The notes beneath the pieces are model-generated. The model searched no databases. It saw only the letters and a list, made by a program, of their open reading frames with translations, and was not told the origin of the DNA. A DNA stretch of 38,104 nt from Deltaproteobacteria bacterium (GTDB taxonomy: Bacteria > Desulfobacterota > Deferrimicrobia > Deferrimicrobiales > Deferrimicrobiaceae): assembly GCA_030668225.1 (NCBI GenBank), contig DAOUUI010000005.1, positions 1 through 38,104 of the forward strand. Reading direction: 5' to 3'. The position numbers were made by a program, and so were the translations under genes. Below, piece by piece: positions 16,818 through 27,005 of the stretch. Numbering within the stretch: position 1 is the first letter of the stretch; each line of letters opens with the position of its first letter.

Positions 16818-18686
16818 ATGCTCGACGTGCTTCGCCGGAACGCCGGTTCCTGGGTCATCAAGGGCATCCTCACGTTCATCGCACTCACCTTCATCTGGTG
16901 GGGCGTGGGCTCGTACTCCGAGAGCAGTCGCGACGTTGCGGCCACGGTCGGCGAAGAGACGATTTCCATGACGGAGTTCGCCGAGGCGTACGCCGGGATG
17001 GAGAAGACGTACCGGGAAGTATATGGAAAAGCGTTCACCCCGGAGATGGCCAAGGCGCTCAACCTTCGCAGGCAAGCCATGGAATCCCTCATCCGCCAGA
17101 AACTCATGCTTGCCGAGGCGGAAACGATGGGGATCGCCACCTCCAAAGAGGAGGTCCAGCAGGAGATCGCGGCGACTCCCGCGTTCCAGGTCGACGGGAA
17201 GTTCCGAGAGGATCGGTACCAGAGCATCCTCACCTACAACCGGGTTCTCCCGTCGGAATATGAGGCCGCCAGGAGGGAGGAGATCACGATCCGGAAGGTG
17301 GAGGGGCTGTTTTCCGCCTCCGCCCGTGTCCCCGAAAGCGAAGCGCACGACCTCTACAACCTGACGTTCAGGAAGATCAAGCTGCTCGTGGTCGCATCCG
17401 ATCCGGCCGGGGTGAAGAAAATCCCTTCCCCGACGGAGGGCGAACTCGCGGCGAAGTACGAGCAGACCAGGGAGAGCTACCGGATTCCCGCCCGGGTGAA
17501 ACTCTCCGTGGCCCCGTTTTCCCCGGAGACGTTCGCCGCCAGGATAAAGCCTTCCGAGCAGGAGATCCTGTCCTTCTACGAGGGAAATGCCGACAGGTTC
17601 CAGACCGAGGAGTCCCGGCTGGTGCATCCCGTAACCGTCTCCTACGCGGCAGGCGCAAAGGAGGCGGCCCGCAAAAAAACGGAGGAGGCGCTCGCGGAGG
17701 GGAGGAAGGGGAAAACCCGGTTCGAGGAGATCGCGAAGAAGCTGTCCCGGGGCAAGGAAGGGGCGACCTGGGTCACGCGGAGCGAGATGCGGCCCGATCT
17801 TGCCGACGCCGTTTTCTCCGCGGCGGTGGACGATGTGGTCGGTCCCGTCGACACCGGGCGAGAGTTCACCATCGTCCGCGTCAATCGGATCAAGTTCTCC
17901 GAAATCCTTCCCCTGGAGCAGGTCCGGGAGCGCGTGCTTGCTCTCCTCAAACTCGAGAGGGGGAAGGACATCGCGGTCATCCGGGCCTACGAGGCGCACG
18001 GGAAAGCGATGGAATCGCAGGACCTCGCGGGTGCGTGCGCGCCGTTCGGAGTCACTCCCCGGGAGACAGGATGGTCGGACGACGGGAAGGAAAACGATGT
18101 CCCTCCCGCAGTCGTCCAGGAGGCGCTGCTGCTCCAGCCGGGCGATATCGGGCCGGTCAGGGCGGTCGGTGATACGCATTATCTCTTCCGCGTCACCGCC
18201 AAGGAGAACTCCCGCATTCCGCCTCTTTCGGATGTGCGGAACCGGGTCGAGGCCGACGTCGAGCAGGAGAAGAGGATAGCCTCCGCGAGGGCGGAAATCG
18301 GAAAAGCCTTGACCGACGCGAAAACGTCGTCCGACCTGAAACGGAATGCAACGAGGGCCGGACTGGCCGTGACAACCACCCCCTTCTTCCCCCCGCTTTC
18401 CGAATCGCTCCCCGGAATCCTTGCGGAGGCGGGGGATATCCGAAGGGACCTGCTCGACCTTTCCCCGAAGTCCCCCGTTTCCTCCAAAGTGTTCACGGCC
18501 GGAACGAGATTCCTCTCGGTCGCATTCGTCGCGGAACAGCCCGCGGACCAGAAGGAATGGGAAACCGGAAAGGATGCCTTCCTTCAGGGGCTGGTGGAGC
18601 GAAAACGGGTGGGCGCCCTCGAGGCGTTCCTCACCGAGCGCATGAAACAGGCCAAGGTGCAGATCAACCCCGAAGCCCTCAAGTAA
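16818..18686 (+). CDS. ppiD: periplasmic folding chaperone/peptidyl-prolyl isomerase (PpiD/SurA type)
   Basis: A 622-residue membrane-anchored protein. The N-terminus has one membrane helix (about 15-33, IKGILTFIALTFIWWGVG), placing the rest in the periplasm. Residues about 36-190 match the SurA_N/PpiD chaperone region (ATVGEETISMTEFAEAY, MESLIRQKLMLAEAE). A parvulin-like domain follows near residues 265-360 (RFEEIAKKLSRGKEGATW, then FTIVRVNRI), and a long helical C-terminal region closes it. Length matches PpiD of E. coli. It helps newly exported proteins fold at the Sec exit. A single-gene unit with its own promoter and terminator. The parvulin core looks degenerate, so isomerase activity is uncertain. 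Confidence 0.85.
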   Translation: MLDVLRRNAGSWVIKGILTFIALTFIWWGVGSYSESSRDVAATVGEETISMTEFAEAYAGMEKTYREVYGKAFTPEMAKALNLRRQAMESLIRQKLMLAEAETMGIATSKEEVQQEIAATPAFQVDGKFREDRYQSILTYNRVLPSEYEAARREEITIRKVEGLFSASARVPESEAHDLYNLTFRKIKLLVVASDPAGVKKIPSPTEGELAAKYEQTRESYRIPARVKLSVAPFSPETFAARIKPSEQEILSFYEGNADRFQTEESRLVHPVTVSYAAGAKEAARKKTEEALAEGRKGKTRFEEIAKKLSRGKEGATWVTRSEMRPDLADAVFSAAVDDVVGPVDTGREFTIVRVNRIKFSEILPLEQVRERVLALLKLERGKDIAVIRAYEAHGKAMESQDLAGACAPFGVTPRETGWSDDGKENDVPPAVVQEALLLQPGDIGPVRAVGDTHYLFRVTAKENSRIPPLSDVRNRVEADVEQEKRIASARAEIGKALTDAKTSSDLKRNATRAGLAVTTTPFFPPLSESLPGILAEAGDIRRDLLDLSPKSPVSSKVFTAGTRFLSVAFVAEQPADQKEWETGKDAFLQGLVERKRVGALEAFLTERMKQAKVQINPEALK

Positions 18687-18713
18687 TCGAAACGATAAAC
18701 GAACCGAACGGAG

Positions 18714-18743
18714 AAGGGGCCCCCGCGGGGGCCCCTTTCGTTT
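18714..18743 (+). terminator. perfect palindromic terminator
   Basis: A 24-base perfect palindrome (18714-18737, arms AAGGGGCCCCC) followed by TTTCGTTT starts 27 bases after the foldase stop. On the other strand the hairpin is followed by a T-containing stretch (GTTCGGTTCGTTTATCG), so it may also terminate hppA transcripts arriving from the right, about 60 bases past the hppA stop. Confidence 0.85.
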
Positions 18744-18803
18744 GTCGCTGCGTGTTTTCCTCCCGCCCCGCCCGCGGGTTCCTCGAGCCGGGGCGAGAAA
18801 CCG

Positions 18804-21347
<2,544 letters not shown>

Positions 21348-21460
21348 GACCCCTCCCTGTACTGGAGATATAAGATGTGACGGGAAATCCGTCGGAAACA
21401 ACTCGCTATCACGGACCCAAAGGCCCGGTTCGCTTCCGTGCGCGAAGAGTAAAACGAGTA
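21348..21460 (-). promoter_or_regulatory. structured 5-prime leader of hppA (candidate)
   Basis: Between the predicted start of transcription and hppA the minus strand can fold into nested helices: ACTCG (21459-21455) with CGAGT (21405-21401), enclosing CACGGA (21440-21435) with TCCGTG (21415-21410), followed by a separate hairpin GACGG/CCGTC (21393-21379). An alternative hairpin TTCGC/GCGAA (21446-21429) would compete with the inner helix. It matches no riboswitch class I know. Pairing was found by eye. Confidence 0.4.
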
Positions 21461-21461
21461 G

Positions 21462-21490
21462 TAAATAGCATGGAACTCCCGACAGGTCAA
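21462..21490 (-). promoter_or_regulatory. candidate promoter for hppA
   Basis: On the minus strand TTGACC (21490-21485), a 17-base spacer and TATTTA (21467-21462). The -35 box matches five of six consensus bases; the -10 is weak. It begins about 40 bases after the dynamin-like stop, suggesting hppA can be expressed independently of the fluoride-switch transcript. Confidence 0.5.
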
Positions 21491-21527
21491 GAGGAAACGG
21501 GCCGGGGGACGGGGGACCGGACCGCCG

Positions 21528-23189
21528 CTACGGAGGAACCTCGAGGTAGCCCGTGAGTTCCGAAATCACCTCGGAAATCCCGGGGGATTCGGCGGCTTGC
21601 CGTCCCAGAAGGTCCTCCAGGGTGGACAGTTCGCTCCGGATGGTCTTCTTCGCCTGCCCGGCCAGTCGGGCGATCTCCGAACCGGTGCTTTCCCTCCAGG
21701 CGGCGGAAAGGCGGAACAGGTTCTTCTCGGTCTCGAAGCCGACATGGTGCAGGAAGTGGCGCCGGATGAGCGGTCCGAACAACGCGGTGGGGATGAGGAA
21801 CCATACGATGTCGAAGTGCGAGTCGAACACCCGGCCGCACGACGTGTCGGGCATGGGGGGGAGGCTCACATCCAGGGATACGCGGGACCTTTCGAACTCG
21901 ATGCCCAGAACCGTGCGCACATTGTCCGCCAGGCGTCCCTGAAACCCCTCCACCAGTCGCTCCATCCTGCCCCGAACGTCCTGGAGCATCTCCTGAAACC
22001 CCTCCGCCTCGGATGCGGAAAGGTCTGCCATTTCCCGCGTGTAGTGGTCCTGCGCCCACCGCTCGTACCGGCGGGTCAGCCGCCAGAGATTCCCCCGCCA
22101 GGAAGACATCTCCCCCGCAAGCAACTCCCGGGTCTTCCGCAGAAGCGTTCCCTCGTGCCGAAGAATCCTCCCTTCGATTCTCACCCGGACGTCCTCCCGG
22201 CACTTTCCGGCGACCAGCGAGACCTCCTCGAGGACGTTTTCGAGCTGCACGCGTTCGTTCAGGATGCGCCCTCGGAGGCTCTCCCGGAGGGAATCGTGGG
22301 AGGTCGACGCCTTCCAGGCGATCCGGAGGTACTGGCGCTGCTCCCGGATCAGGGTGCGCATCTTGTGGGACAGGATGGCCTTCGTCTCCTCCTCCCGGCG
22401 GGACGCAAGCGGAGCGAGAAGGCGCTCCGCGATCTCCCCGCGCCAATGGTCTACTCCGGAACGGCAGGAAAAATGGAACAACGGGAAAGCCGTCCCCAAT
22501 TTCTTGCCGAGGGTGGCACGCACATGCCGGGTGACGGCGGCCAGGTCTGATTCGCTCAACAGATCCACCTTCGTCAGGAGAATCACGATCCGGGGGGTGT
22601 GCCGGGCCAGGTCGGAAAGAAGGTCGATGTCCTGCTCCGAAACCGGCTGGTCCGCGCTGATGGCGACCAGGGCGGCTGCGGCCCGGGGGAGCCAATCCAT
22701 CGTCACCTGCGTGTTGTGCCTGAAGGCGCTTCCCAGGCCCGGGGTGTCGAGGAAGCGGGTGTTGGGATACCTGCGAAGAGAGGGCAGATCCACGGTCACC
22801 AGGGCAACGCCCTTCCGGTTCTCCGGGTTTTCCTCTTCCGTGACGAAGTTCGGAAGCTCCGTGACCGGAACGATGCGCTCCCCGCCATCTTCGAACCTGA
22901 CGCGCGCCTGCTCCCGCTCCCCGAAGCCCAATACCGTGATAACGGAGGTCACGGGTACCGCCCCGACGGGCAGGACGTCCCGGCCCGTGAGGCAATTCAG
23001 AAAGGAACTTTTCCCCGCCTTGAACCGGCCCAGCACGGCGATGTCGATTACGCCGTCATCGCGAAGCCCCTGCCGGCATGCCTGGATCTGCGGGGCGAGG
23101 CTTTGCAGCCGGAAACGGTCCCCGATCTCGACGAGCCGCTCCAGGAGCCGCTCCGGTCTATCCTCCCGCAACATCACGTTACCCGCCAT
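21528..23189 (-). CDS. dynamin-like GTPase behind a fluoride riboswitch
   Basis: A 553-residue bacterial dynamin-family protein. G-domain motifs are intact: P-loop GRFKAGKSS (54-62), switch threonine in PVTSVITV (79-86), DTPG (148-151) and TKVD (206-209). Residues about 260-430 are long charged helices forming the stalk, and residues 458-476 (HFDIVWFLIPTALFGPLIR) are a hydrophobic paddle-like segment expected to insert in the membrane. Another helix-rich part closes the protein. Family members remodel or protect membranes; this one has no known substrate. A GGAG box after an A-tract lies 12 bases before the ATG, slightly far. The gene is the first behind the predicted fluoride aptamer, which suggests a role in fluoride stress. 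Confidence 0.87.
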   Translation of the reverse strand: MAGNVMLREDRPERLLERLVEIGDRFRLQSLAPQIQACRQGLRDDGVIDIAVLGRFKAGKSSFLNCLTGRDVLPVGAVPVTSVITVLGFGEREQARVRFEDGGERIVPVTELPNFVTEEENPENRKGVALVTVDLPSLRRYPNTRFLDTPGLGSAFRHNTQVTMDWLPRAAAALVAISADQPVSEQDIDLLSDLARHTPRIVILLTKVDLLSESDLAAVTRHVRATLGKKLGTAFPLFHFSCRSGVDHWRGEIAERLLAPLASRREEETKAILSHKMRTLIREQRQYLRIAWKASTSHDSLRESLRGRILNERVQLENVLEEVSLVAGKCREDVRVRIEGRILRHEGTLLRKTRELLAGEMSSWRGNLWRLTRRYERWAQDHYTREMADLSASEAEGFQEMLQDVRGRMERLVEGFQGRLADNVRTVLGIEFERSRVSLDVSLPPMPDTSCGRVFDSHFDIVWFLIPTALFGPLIRRHFLHHVGFETEKNLFRLSAAWRESTGSEIARLAGQAKKTIRSELSTLEDLLGRQAAESPGISEVISELTGYLEVPP

Positions 23190-23239
23190 GGTGCCCGGAC
23201 ACTCCTTTTTTCGCCCTGCAAGATCCCGAATACGACAAC

Positions 23240-23309
23240 GCCCGTCGGGAGACCCCGGCGGGCATCGTTTCCTTAAGAACTCCCCCTCAAAGCCGAAGCC
23301 CCGCCGGGC
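23240..23309 (-). promoter_or_regulatory. putative expression platform with two exclusive helices
   Basis: Downstream of the aptamer a strong hairpin (23263-23240: GCCCG, a wobble, CGGG, a four-base loop, CCCG, CGGGC) could act as an attenuator although it lacks a T-tract. Its 5-prime arm CCCGCCGGG (23262-23254) is exactly complementary over nine bases to CCCGGCGGG (23308-23300), just after the aptamer. Forming that longer-range helix would prevent the hairpin. This arrangement is typical of a riboswitch decision, but the direction of control is not evident from the sequence. Confidence 0.55.
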
Positions 23310-23320
23310 ATGCCTTCTCC

Positions 23321-23373
23321 ACGGTCAGGGGTCATCAGCCCATACGGGCGGTTGAAGGCGAACCCCATCGCCT
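23321..23373 (-). promoter_or_regulatory. fluoride riboswitch aptamer (crcB motif)
   Basis: Read on the minus strand, the element starts GGCGATGGGGTTCGCC and contains the conserved CTGATG (23338-23333) followed by ACCCCTGAC. The three helices expected of the crcB/fluoride class are all present: GGCGA with TCGCC (23372-23368 and 23361-23357), GGGGT with ACCCC (23366-23362 and 23332-23328), and GCCC with GGGC around a four-base loop (23349-23346 and 23341-23338). The linker TTCAACC matches the usual A-rich joining segment. It lies about 130 bases before the dynamin-like start and on its strand, so it should sense fluoride in that transcript. Confidence 0.87.
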
Positions 23374-23396
23374 TTCCTGAAAAAAACCACCGACCC

Positions 23397-23405
23397 ATGA
23401 TATCA
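23397..23405 (-). promoter_or_regulatory. extended -10 promoter of the fluoride-switch transcript
   Basis: TGATATCAT on the minus strand is an extended -10 (TG, one base, TATCAT). Transcription would begin near 23390, about 17 bases before the aptamer. No good -35 is visible at the usual distance. Confidence 0.5.
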
Positions 23406-23479
23406 CAATGCCGGGGACGAAAAACTCCGTTCCTTACGCCCCCCGCCGGAGCGTCTCGGGGGAAACCGAAAAGCGGTAG

Positions 23480-23488
23480 TGATATAGT
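23480..23488 (+). promoter_or_regulatory. extended -10 promoter of dusB
   Basis: TGATATAGT is an extended -10 whose expected start of transcription (near 23495) falls within about three bases of the dusB ATG. The message would be leaderless or nearly so. A weak AGGA lies seven bases before the ATG, usable only if transcription starts further upstream. Confidence 0.45.
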
Positions 23489-23497
23489 AGGAATATC

Positions 23498-24454
23498 ATG
23501 GAGTTCGCGGGGAAACGGATCCTGGCCCCCCTCGCGGGGATCACGGACAGCACGTTCCGGCTGCTTTGCCGGGAAAACGGAGCCGACGTTACGGTTACGG
23601 AGATGATCTCCGCAAAGGGACTGCTCATGCATCCCGAACGGACGGGCCGGTACCTCCAATACGGGAAGGGGGAACGCCCCGTCGGGGCGCAACTGTTCGG
23701 GGCGATTCCGGAGGAGATGGCCGAAGCGGCCGCGGAAATCAGGCGCCTCGGGTTCGACTTCGTGGACATCAACATGGGGTGCCCTGTCCGGAAGGTCACG
23801 GCAGGCGGGTCGGGGGCGGCCCTGCTCTCCCACCCTCGCCTCGCCGGAAGAATCGCGCAGGCGGCCGTCTCCGCCGCGGGGATCCCCGTCACCGTGAAGA
23901 TCCGGTCGGGCTTCGGCAAGGAACCCGACTCGTACCTCGCGGTGGCGGCAGAGGTCTTCGGCGCGGGGGCTGCCGCAGTCACCCTCCACCCCCGTACCCG
24001 GGGGCAGATGTTTTCCGGCAAAGCCGATTGGGAACAGATCGCCCGTTTGAAAAAGGAATTCCCCGACCGCGTCGTGATCGGAAACGGAGATGTCAGACAA
24101 CCGGAAGACGCCTGGCGCATGGTTTCGGAGACCGGGTGCGACGCGGTGATGATCGGCCGGGCAGCTTTGGGAAACCCCTGGATCTTCTCCGCAATCCTTA
24201 AGGGGGTTCCCGCCGCAGCGGGAGCAGGCACGCAGGGGATGGCGATCGGCCCTTCCCCCGAAGAACGCAGGGCGCTGATCCTCAGGCACGGAGAGGAGAT
24301 GCACCGACGCAAAGGGGAGCCCGGGATCCGGGAGATGCGAAAGCACCTTGCCTGGTACAGCCGGGGGATCCCCGGCTCCTCCGCATTCCGGGGGCACCTC
24401 GTGAGAGTCAAGACCTTCGACGAATTCCGCCTGGCCGTAGAGCGATTCTTTTGA
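23498..24454 (+). CDS. dusB: tRNA-dihydrouridine synthase
   Basis: A 318-residue FMN enzyme that reduces uridines in the tRNA D-loop. Family signatures: LAPLAGITDSTFRLLCRE (about 9-26), the NMGCPVRKV loop with the catalytic Cys95, IPVTVKIRSGF, TLHPRTRGQMFSGKADW, and IGNGDVRQPEDA, then MIGRAALGNPWIF. The TIM-barrel and helical C-terminal parts are complete. It heads the dusB-ntrB-ntrC order long known as nifR3-ntrBC in alphaproteobacteria. Its stop overlaps the next start (TTGA). Confidence 0.93.
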   Translation: MEFAGKRILAPLAGITDSTFRLLCRENGADVTVTEMISAKGLLMHPERTGRYLQYGKGERPVGAQLFGAIPEEMAEAAAEIRRLGFDFVDINMGCPVRKVTAGGSGAALLSHPRLAGRIAQAAVSAAGIPVTVKIRSGFGKEPDSYLAVAAEVFGAGAAAVTLHPRTRGQMFSGKADWEQIARLKKEFPDRVVIGNGDVRQPEDAWRMVSETGCDAVMIGRAALGNPWIFSAILKGVPAAAGAGTQGMAIGPSPEERRALILRHGEEMHRRKGEPGIREMRKHLAWYSRGIPGSSAFRGHLVRVKTFDEFRLAVERFF

Positions 24455-25572
24455 GCGATCTCTTCCAGCAGACGCTTGAATCCGTAAATATCGGGGTCCT
24501 CGCTTTCGACGGGGCGGGAAGGCTCGTCTACGTCAACCCGGCGGCCGAGGAGATCCTCCACGGGTCGGCGCGCGCGCTCACCGGGAAACATTACCGGACG
24601 GTTTTTCGGGGATCCCCCGGCGCCGCACGGATTCTGCGGAAGGCCCTGGAGGAAAATGCGGCCGTCACCGGATACGACGTGGAGCTTAAGGATTCCCGCC
24701 GGGCGCAGGCGGCGGGCAACCAGCCTTCCCCCTCGTTCCCCGTCATCATCGGGGCGTCGCCCATGCCCGGTCCCGCGGGAGAGGCAAACGGGGCCGTGCT
24801 GTCGATCAAGCCCGCCGAGATCCTGACCCTGGTCAGGCAGGAGGAGAGAGCCGCCGTGAGCGCCGAGGAACTGCAGACGCTCGCCTACGGGATCGCGCAC
24901 GAGATCAGGAACCCGCTGGGGGGAATCCGCGGCGCGGCCCAGTGGATGTTGCGGGGAGAGGCCTCCGAGGGGGAGCGCCAGGAAGGAACACGGCTGATCC
25001 TCCGGGAGGCGGAAAGAATCAACGGACTCGTGGAGAAGATGCTCGAGATGGGGAGGACTCCGCCGCCGCCCCGCCCGTTCCCCGTCCTGCCGATCCTCCG
25101 GGAGGCCGAGGAACTCATGCGCGCGGACGTGCGCGCCGGGAAGAAGGAGATCCGCTTCGAGATCGTCACCGACCCGAGCCTTCCCGACGTCTCCGGACAC
25201 CCGGACTCCGTGTTCCGGGCGATCGTGAACGTCCTCAAGAACGCCGTGGAAGCCATACCGGAGAAGGGAACCGTCAGGATCCACACCCGGATGAACGTCA
25301 ATTACCGGTGGGGGCGTGCGAGGGGCAGGACACGGTCCTTCGTGGACATCTTCATCACCGATGACGGCACGGGGATGTCGGAGCAGGAGATAAGAAGGGC
25401 GATGCTTCCCTTCTACACGACAAAGGCGAAGGGAACCGGGCTTGGTCTCGTGATGGCGAGACAGTCGATCTCCCGATACGGAGGGAAGATGGGAATAAAA
25501 TCCGTGCGAGGAGCGGGAACGACGGTTACAATATCCCTTCCAGTCACTCCCGGAAAGAAAAAAGGCCCGTGA
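24451..25572 (+). CDS. ntrB: NtrB-type sensor histidine kinase
   Basis: A 373-residue soluble kinase without membrane segments. It has an N-terminal PAS domain (ESVNIGVLAFDGAGRLVYVN, 10-29), a phosphoacceptor helix GIAHEIRNPLGGIRG (His150), then the HATPase with N-box NVLKNAVEAIPE, DDGTGMSEQE and TGLGLVMARQSISRYGG. The overall layout is that of NtrB/GlnL, which phosphorylates NtrC under nitrogen limitation. The start is TTG, overlapping the dusB stop; the stop overlaps the regulator start (GTGA). Because deltaproteobacteria have many NtrB-like kinases, the nitrogen role is inferred from the dusB context. Confidence 0.82.
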   Translation: MSDLFQQTLESVNIGVLAFDGAGRLVYVNPAAEEILHGSARALTGKHYRTVFRGSPGAARILRKALEENAAVTGYDVELKDSRRAQAAGNQPSPSFPVIIGASPMPGPAGEANGAVLSIKPAEILTLVRQEERAAVSAEELQTLAYGIAHEIRNPLGGIRGAAQWMLRGEASEGERQEGTRLILREAERINGLVEKMLEMGRTPPPPRPFPVLPILREAEELMRADVRAGKKEIRFEIVTDPSLPDVSGHPDSVFRAIVNVLKNAVEAIPEKGTVRIHTRMNVNYRWGRARGRTRSFVDIFITDDGTGMSEQEIRRAMLPFYTTKAKGTGLGLVMARQSISRYGGKMGIKSVRGAGTTVTISLPVTPGKKKGP

Positions 25573-27005
25573 AGAAAGTCCTCATCGCAGACGACGACGA
25601 GAGCATACGCTGGGTCCTCAAGAAGACGGTTGCGGGAAAGGGGTTCGTACCCGACCTGGCGGAGGATGGGGAAAAAGCGCTTTCCCTGCTGACCCGGAAC
25701 ACCTACGCCGCGGCCTTCATCGACATCCGCATGCCCGGCATGGAAGGGATCGAGGTCCTCGAACGGATCCAGGCGAGGAAATCCCCGACCCGGTTCTTCA
25801 TCATGACGGCCGTCCGCCGCCCGGACGCCGCCGCACGTTCCACCCGCGCGGGCGCCGCGGAGTTCATCACGAAGCCGTTCGACATCGCCTATATCGAGAA
25901 GCTTCTCGGGGAAGTCGCGAAGGAGTCGACCTCCCGCGAACGGCCGTACCGGTCGGAAGCCCCCGAAGAGTGGAAGGCATTCCGGATCGTGGGACGGAGC
26001 CGGGCCATCCTGGACGTGTTCCTGGGCGTGGGGAAGGTGGCCGACGCCGGCGCCACGGTTCTGCTGCTGGGAGACCGCGGCGTGGGGAAGGAACTCGTCG
26101 CCCGCTGTATCCACGAACTGGGCACCCCCGACGGCCCTTTCGTGGCGGTCAACCCCTCCGCCATCCCGAGGGATCTGCAGGAGGCGGAACTGTTCGGATT
26201 CGAGAAGGGGGCGTTCACCGGAGCGGAAACGGCACGGGAAGGGAAACTGGAGGCGGCCTCGGGGGGCACCCTCTTTCTCGACGAGGTCGGGGACATCCCG
26301 ACCGACCTCCAGGCGAAGCTTCTCCGCGTTCTGCAGGAAAAGGAGTTCTCGAAGCTGGGGTCGAATCGGGAACGGAAGTTCCGGGGACGCGTCATCGCGG
26401 CCACCAACCGGGATCTGCGGAGGATGGTCGCGGACGGAAAGTTCCGGGAGGATCTCTTCGACCGGCTGAACATCTTCCCGATCCGGGTCCCTCCCCTGTC
26501 GGAGAGGCGGGAGGATATCCCCCTTCTCGCGGATTACTTCCTCCAGAAGTATTGCACGATCCTCTCCCGCCCCCCCCGGTCGTTCTCGAAAGAGGCGCTG
26601 GAGGTGGTCGCGGCCCATCACTGGAAAGGAAACGTCCGGGAGCTGGAAAATTTCGTCCAAAGGCTGGCCGTCCTCTCCTCGGGGAAGCTCCTTCGGCGGG
26701 AGGAGGTGGCGAGGGAGCTGGCCAAGGCGGACGGTGCGCTGGACTTCTCCACCGCCCCGCTGGAGCATGTCATCGAGGAGCGGGTCCGCGAGTTCGTGGG
26801 GCGCCTGGGGGGTGCGATCGAGAGCGAGGACGATCTGCACGGTTACTTCCTCCGCCAGATGGAAAAACCTCTCATCAAGGTCGTCCTGGAGGCAACGGGC
26901 GGAAACCAGGTGAAGGCCGCGGCGATTCTGGGGATCAACCGGAACACCCTGCGGAAAAAATTGCGGTCTCTATCCCTTCTCTCCAGGAAAAGGAGGTCCC
27001 GATGA
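25569..27005 (+). CDS. ntrC: sigma-54-dependent response regulator (NtrC family)
   Basis: A 478-residue regulator. The receiver domain has acidic pocket DDDE, phosphoacceptor Asp52 (FIDIRMPG) and Lys102 (FITKPF). The AAA+ domain has Walker A GDRGVGKE (168-175), the sigma-54 contact loop GAFTGA (214-219), Walker B GGTLFLDEVGDIP and the arginine region FREDLFDRLNIFPI. The C-terminal Fis-type helix-turn-helix is GNQVKAAAILGINRNTLRKK (20 residues). All parts are intact, so it should activate sigma-54 promoters when phosphorylated by the adjacent kinase. The start is GTG overlapping the kinase stop, and the stop overlaps the thiE start. Confidence 0.88.
   Translation: MKKVLIADDDESIRWVLKKTVAGKGFVPDLAEDGEKALSLLTRNTYAAAFIDIRMPGMEGIEVLERIQARKSPTRFFIMTAVRRPDAAARSTRAGAAEFITKPFDIAYIEKLLGEVAKESTSRERPYRSEAPEEWKAFRIVGRSRAILDVFLGVGKVADAGATVLLLGDRGVGKELVARCIHELGTPDGPFVAVNPSAIPRDLQEAELFGFEKGAFTGAETAREGKLEAASGGTLFLDEVGDIPTDLQAKLLRVLQEKEFSKLGSNRERKFRGRVIAATNRDLRRMVADGKFREDLFDRLNIFPIRVPPLSERREDIPLLADYFLQKYCTILSRPPRSFSKEALEVVAAHHWKGNVRELENFVQRLAVLSSGKLLRREEVARELAKADGALDFSTAPLEHVIEERVREFVGRLGGAIESEDDLHGYFLRQMEKPLIKVVLEATGGNQVKAAAILGINRNTLRKKLRSLSLLSRKRRSR

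Noticed and set aside
23276-23311. A 12-codon ORF with a GGAG box just after the fluoride aptamer (MPGGASALRGSS)
   Set aside because: Its sequence coincides with the arms of the regulatory helices, and there is no independent evidence of translation; it could be a leader peptide but I cannot support it.
23190-23400. 6S RNA or another small RNA gene in the dynamin-dusB gap
   Set aside because: The long-hairpin character first suggested 6S RNA, but the sequence fits the fluoride aptamer far better and lacks the 6S central bubble.
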